Shown here piece after piece: positions 3,736 through 5,927 of a stretch of DNA of 5,927 nt (the first letter of the stretch is position 1; the number at the start of each line of letters is the position of its first letter). The stretch lies in the NCBI GenBank assembly GCA_003486705.1, contig DNGE01000062.1:1-5927 (forward strand), in the 5' to 3' direction. The notes under the pieces were generated by a model. That model was not told the DNA's origin. It was given only the letters and a program-made list of their open reading frames with translations, and did no database searches. The DNA is from Bacillota bacterium (GTDB lineage: Bacteria > Bacillota_I > Bacilli_A > MOL361 > Turicibacteraceae). A program made the translations under genes and the position numbers.

Positions 3736-5682
3736 ATGAAAAACTTTAGAAATTTATTGTGTTTAATGGTAGTATCGGCCATTACGTTGTTTGGATGTAA
3801 TGGAAATGACACGACTAGTTCAGGAGCTGATTCTGCAAACAATCAGTTTGAAGCAGGGGTGTACACGGGTGTTGGTTCTGGTAATAATGGTGAGGTGAAG
3901 GTATCAGTTGAGTTTTCTGAGACTGAAATTTTATCTGTTACGATTGTTGAACATCGTGAAACAGAAGATTTAATTGGACCAGTTATTGAACGAATTCCAG
4001 GGGCTATTGTCAACAATCAATCCTTAGCGATTGACGCTGTAGCTGGTGCAACGAATGCTAGTAATGCAGTATTAGATGCAGTTGCTGATGCAGTTACACA
4101 AGCGGGTGGAGATGCTGAAGCGTTAAAAGTTAAAGATGAGAATGATGGAAATACAGTTGCTGAAGTTGAAGAAATCACAACGGATGTTGTCGTTGTTGGT
4201 GGTGGAGCTTCAGGATCTGCTGCAGCTTTAGCAGCAACTGAAGCTGGTGCAAATGTTGTGTTATTAGAAAAAGCACCTGGTGTCTCAGGTGCTGGGACAA
4301 AAGCTGGTGTTTTATTTGCATCAAATAGTTCGTTGCAAGTTGAAGCAGGGAAAGAAGTCGATAAAGAGTGGTTATTTGATCAATATATGGAAGCGAGCTT
4401 ATTTAGTGCTAATGCACGTCTAGTTCGTAATATTATTGAAGAATCAAGTGAAACAGTTGATTGGTTAATTGAAAATGGCGTGAATTTGAATTTATTAGAT
4501 TCTGGTCATGGGGCACAATTTTCACATGTTGGAATGCCTACAACAGCCCATGGTTATGCTGATGGAGGAACAGTAGCTATTACCACACTTCATGAAGAAA
4601 TCGTTCAAAATGGTGGGACTGTTATGTATGAAACACCAGGTGAAGAGTTGATTTTCGATGAATCTGGAAAAGTTTCAGGGGTTGTTGCAAAAACAGTAGA
4701 CGGTAAAATACTACATATCAAAGCTGATTCAGTTGTTTTATCAACAGGTGGATTTGGTGGAAATGATGAAATGATGGAAGAGTATTTTGGTGAAAAAGCA
4801 GGCAACGGTTTAATTGGAACGTCAACGGGTGACGGGTTAGAAATGGCATGGTCTGCGGGTGCTGCTGAAAAAGGAACGAATGTTGCTCAATTCTTTGGAA
4901 TGAGTTATGAAACTGAAGCAAAAAATAAAATGGAGAATTCAAGTGAATTAACAGAATTTGTTCGCCATCCATTATTATTTGTGAATAACACAGGTAAACG
5001 TTTTACAAATGAAGAGGTTGCTTACGAATCAGTAGCGATTGCAACAGCCTTATATGAACAACCAGATGGTGAAGGTTACATTATCTTTAATCAATCAATT
5101 GTTGATGAAGTTGCGCTAAAAAGTTTGGCAACTGTGTTTGATGATCGTTGGGGGCATTTGTATGGACAAGGTGTATCTTATGTTGAAAGTGGTCATTTAA
5201 AAGATTTAGATCAATCTGCAGAAGAAAATCGTACGCCTAAAGATTTTTCTCCAGTTATCGAAGATGCGGTAAATGCAGGGGTAGCATTTAAAGCGAATTC
5301 AATTGAAGAATTAGCACAAATGTTAGGAATGGATTATTTAGTAGATGAAGTTGCAAATTATAATGAAATGTGTGCTGAAGGGGAAGACACACAATTCTTT
5401 AAAGATTCTAAATACTTAAATAATCTTGAAGAAGGTCCATTCTTTGCAGTTAAAATTAAAACACGTGTCTTATCAACATTAGGTGGTGTTGCAATCGATG
5501 AAAACATTCAAGCTATTAATGCAAACGGTGAACCAATTGAAAATTTATGGGTAACTGGAGCTGATGCTGGTGGGTTATACGGAAGCAACTATGTTGTATT
5601 TGAAGGTGGAACATTAGGGTTTGCTTACACATCAGGTCGTATAGCAGGGCTTAACGCTGCAACTAATGCACAAGCTAAATAA
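3736..5682 (+). CDS. Lipoprotein FMN-binding, FAD-dependent reductase (fumarate reductase-like)
   Basis: This is a 648-aa exported flavoprotein. The signal peptide ends in a lipobox-like LFGC (Cys21), which would tether it to the outer face of the membrane. Residues 38-128 form an FMN_bind domain with DAVAGAT (100-106), the ApbE flavinylation motif in which Thr106 would carry FMN covalently. From 150 onward comes the FAD-dependent fumarate reductase/succinate dehydrogenase-like domain: VVVVGGGASG (dinucleotide fold, 151-160), LEKA (178-180 region), LSTGGFGG, NNTGKRFTNE and GRIAG near the end. Arg422 in GKRF aligns with the proton-donating Arg402 of Shewanella flavocytochrome c3. The usual substrate-carboxylate residues are changed: the family HHTMGG is LSTLGG here (Ser580 for His504) and GANR is GSNY (Tyr619 for Arg544). 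Fumarate is therefore an unlikely substrate. Electrons probably come from quinone or NADH pathways through the FMN. AGAGGAGAG lies just before ATG 3736. Family certain; substrate unknown. Confidence 0.9.
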   Translation: MKNFRNLLCLMVVSAITLFGCNGNDTTSSGADSANNQFEAGVYTGVGSGNNGEVKVSVEFSETEILSVTIVEHRETEDLIGPVIERIPGAIVNNQSLAIDAVAGATNASNAVLDAVADAVTQAGGDAEALKVKDENDGNTVAEVEEITTDVVVVGGGASGSAAALAATEAGANVVLLEKAPGVSGAGTKAGVLFASNSSLQVEAGKEVDKEWLFDQYMEASLFSANARLVRNIIEESSETVDWLIENGVNLNLLDSGHGAQFSHVGMPTTAHGYADGGTVAITTLHEEIVQNGGTVMYETPGEELIFDESGKVSGVVAKTVDGKILHIKADSVVLSTGGFGGNDEMMEEYFGEKAGNGLIGTSTGDGLEMAWSAGAAEKGTNVAQFFGMSYETEAKNKMENSSELTEFVRHPLLFVNNTGKRFTNEEVAYESVAIATALYEQPDGEGYIIFNQSIVDEVALKSLATVFDDRWGHLYGQGVSYVESGHLKDLDQSAEENRTPKDFSPVIEDAVNAGVAFKANSIEELAQMLGMDYLVDEVANYNEMCAEGEDTQFFKDSKYLNNLEEGPFFAVKIKTRVLSTLGGVAIDENIQAINANGEPIENLWVTGADAGGLYGSNYVVFEGGTLGFAYTSGRIAGLNAATNAQAK

Positions 5683-5868
5683 GTATTAATTTTACGATCA
5701 CATAAGAAAATGGGATAAGTCTATTATTAAACATTTGTTAATATCTTAAGTTCATGTAATCTCTCGTATAATACAAGTTATGATATAAATGATTTAGTAA
5801 TCTCTCAGTCTTATTTACATTTATTAGTTATCTAAATTAATAATATATTCTGATTACTTATTAAAAAT
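5683..5868. other. Non-coding AT-rich spacer with a 10-bp direct repeat
   Basis: No ORF with an RBS is visible. GTAATCTCTC occurs twice on the + strand, at 5756-5765 and 5797-5806, 41 nt apart. The first copy abuts a perfect TATAAT (5767-5772) with only a weak -35 (TCTTAA, 5744-5749). This may be a regulator site pair or chance. Confidence 0.3.
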
Positions 5869-5904
5869 AAAACCGTTGAATCCAACATGGGTTCAACGGT
5901 TTTT
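5869..5904. terminator. Bidirectional Rho-independent terminator
   Basis: AAAACCGTTGAATCC (5869-5883) pairs with GGGTTCAACGGTTTT (5889-5903) over 15 bp with one G-U, around a 5-nt loop. There is a T-run on the right and an A-run on the left. It lies 187 nt past the reductase stop and could serve both this operon and a convergent gene entering from the right edge, of which only a possible end (minus-strand stop at 5903-5905) would be visible. Confidence 0.88.
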
Positions 5905-5927
5905 AAGTTTCTAGTGAAGAGAGTTCT

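Noticed and set aside
3651..4972. Minus-strand open frames at 3651-3842, 4605-4805 and 4718-4972
   Set aside because: They lie opposite the well-supported NusG-II and reductase genes, have low-complexity or unrealistic compositions and lack RBS sequences.
5903..5927. Possible C-terminus (ELSSLET-stop) of a convergent minus-strand gene at the right edge
   Set aside because: Only seven codons are in the window, with no recognisable motif; the bidirectional terminator is consistent with it but does not prove it.
1..5927. CRISPR array, tRNA or rRNA genes, integrase or transposase genes
   Set aside because: No regularly spaced repeats, cloverleaf, rRNA-like sequence or recombinase motif was seen. 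The tmRNA signal is limited to a 12-nt 3' end.

Overview
The window is AT-rich DNA with strong Gram-positive ribosome binding sites, Rho-independent terminators and a lipoprotein reductase. It most likely comes from a low-GC member of the Bacillota. A gut Erysipelotrichia- or Turicibacter-like host would fit the FMN-reductase/NusG-II pair, but the species is not proven here.

Bases 1-684 look like decayed accessory DNA. They hold the last codons of a radC-type gene whose tail is frameshifted by a 44-nt insertion, a terminator, an unrecognised 118-aa gene, and a small broken-looking ORF with a 7-nt tandem duplication near its start.

Bases about 700-1860 hold a compact defence-type module. A promoter drives an Abi_2/AbiF-family HEPN protein that carries an RNAVAH (R-x4-H) ribonuclease motif. 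A near-consensus promoter of its own begins 7 nt after the stop codon and drives a short RNA of about 70 nt. This RNA is predicted to fold into two hairpins whose loops are complementary, ending in a terminator. The layout matches the known association of AbiF proteins with a small structured RNA, probably as toxin and RNA antitoxin.

At 1971-1982 sits CCAGCTCCACCA, the typical 3' end of a tmRNA (ssrA) gene, without the rest of the gene. A large terminator follows 20 nt later. The simplest reading is the distal attachment site of an element integrated at ssrA. In that case the AbiF module, and probably everything to its left, is mobile DNA, and the chromosome resumes to the right.

Bases 2170-5904 form an intact regulatory and respiratory unit. 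A MerR-family regulator with a C-terminal effector-binding-like region is followed by its terminator. Next comes a promoter with the 19-bp spacer typical of MerR activation, with a dyad inside the spacer. That promoter leads a two-gene operon: a membrane-anchored NusG domain II protein and a lipoprotein with FMN-binding and FAD (fumarate-reductase-like) domains. The reductase keeps the probable catalytic Arg but lacks the usual fumarate-carboxylate ligands, so it probably reduces another unsaturated compound using electrons delivered to its covalent FMN. The likely logic is that the regulator senses a small molecule and switches on the reductase that uses it. A bidirectional terminator closes the region.
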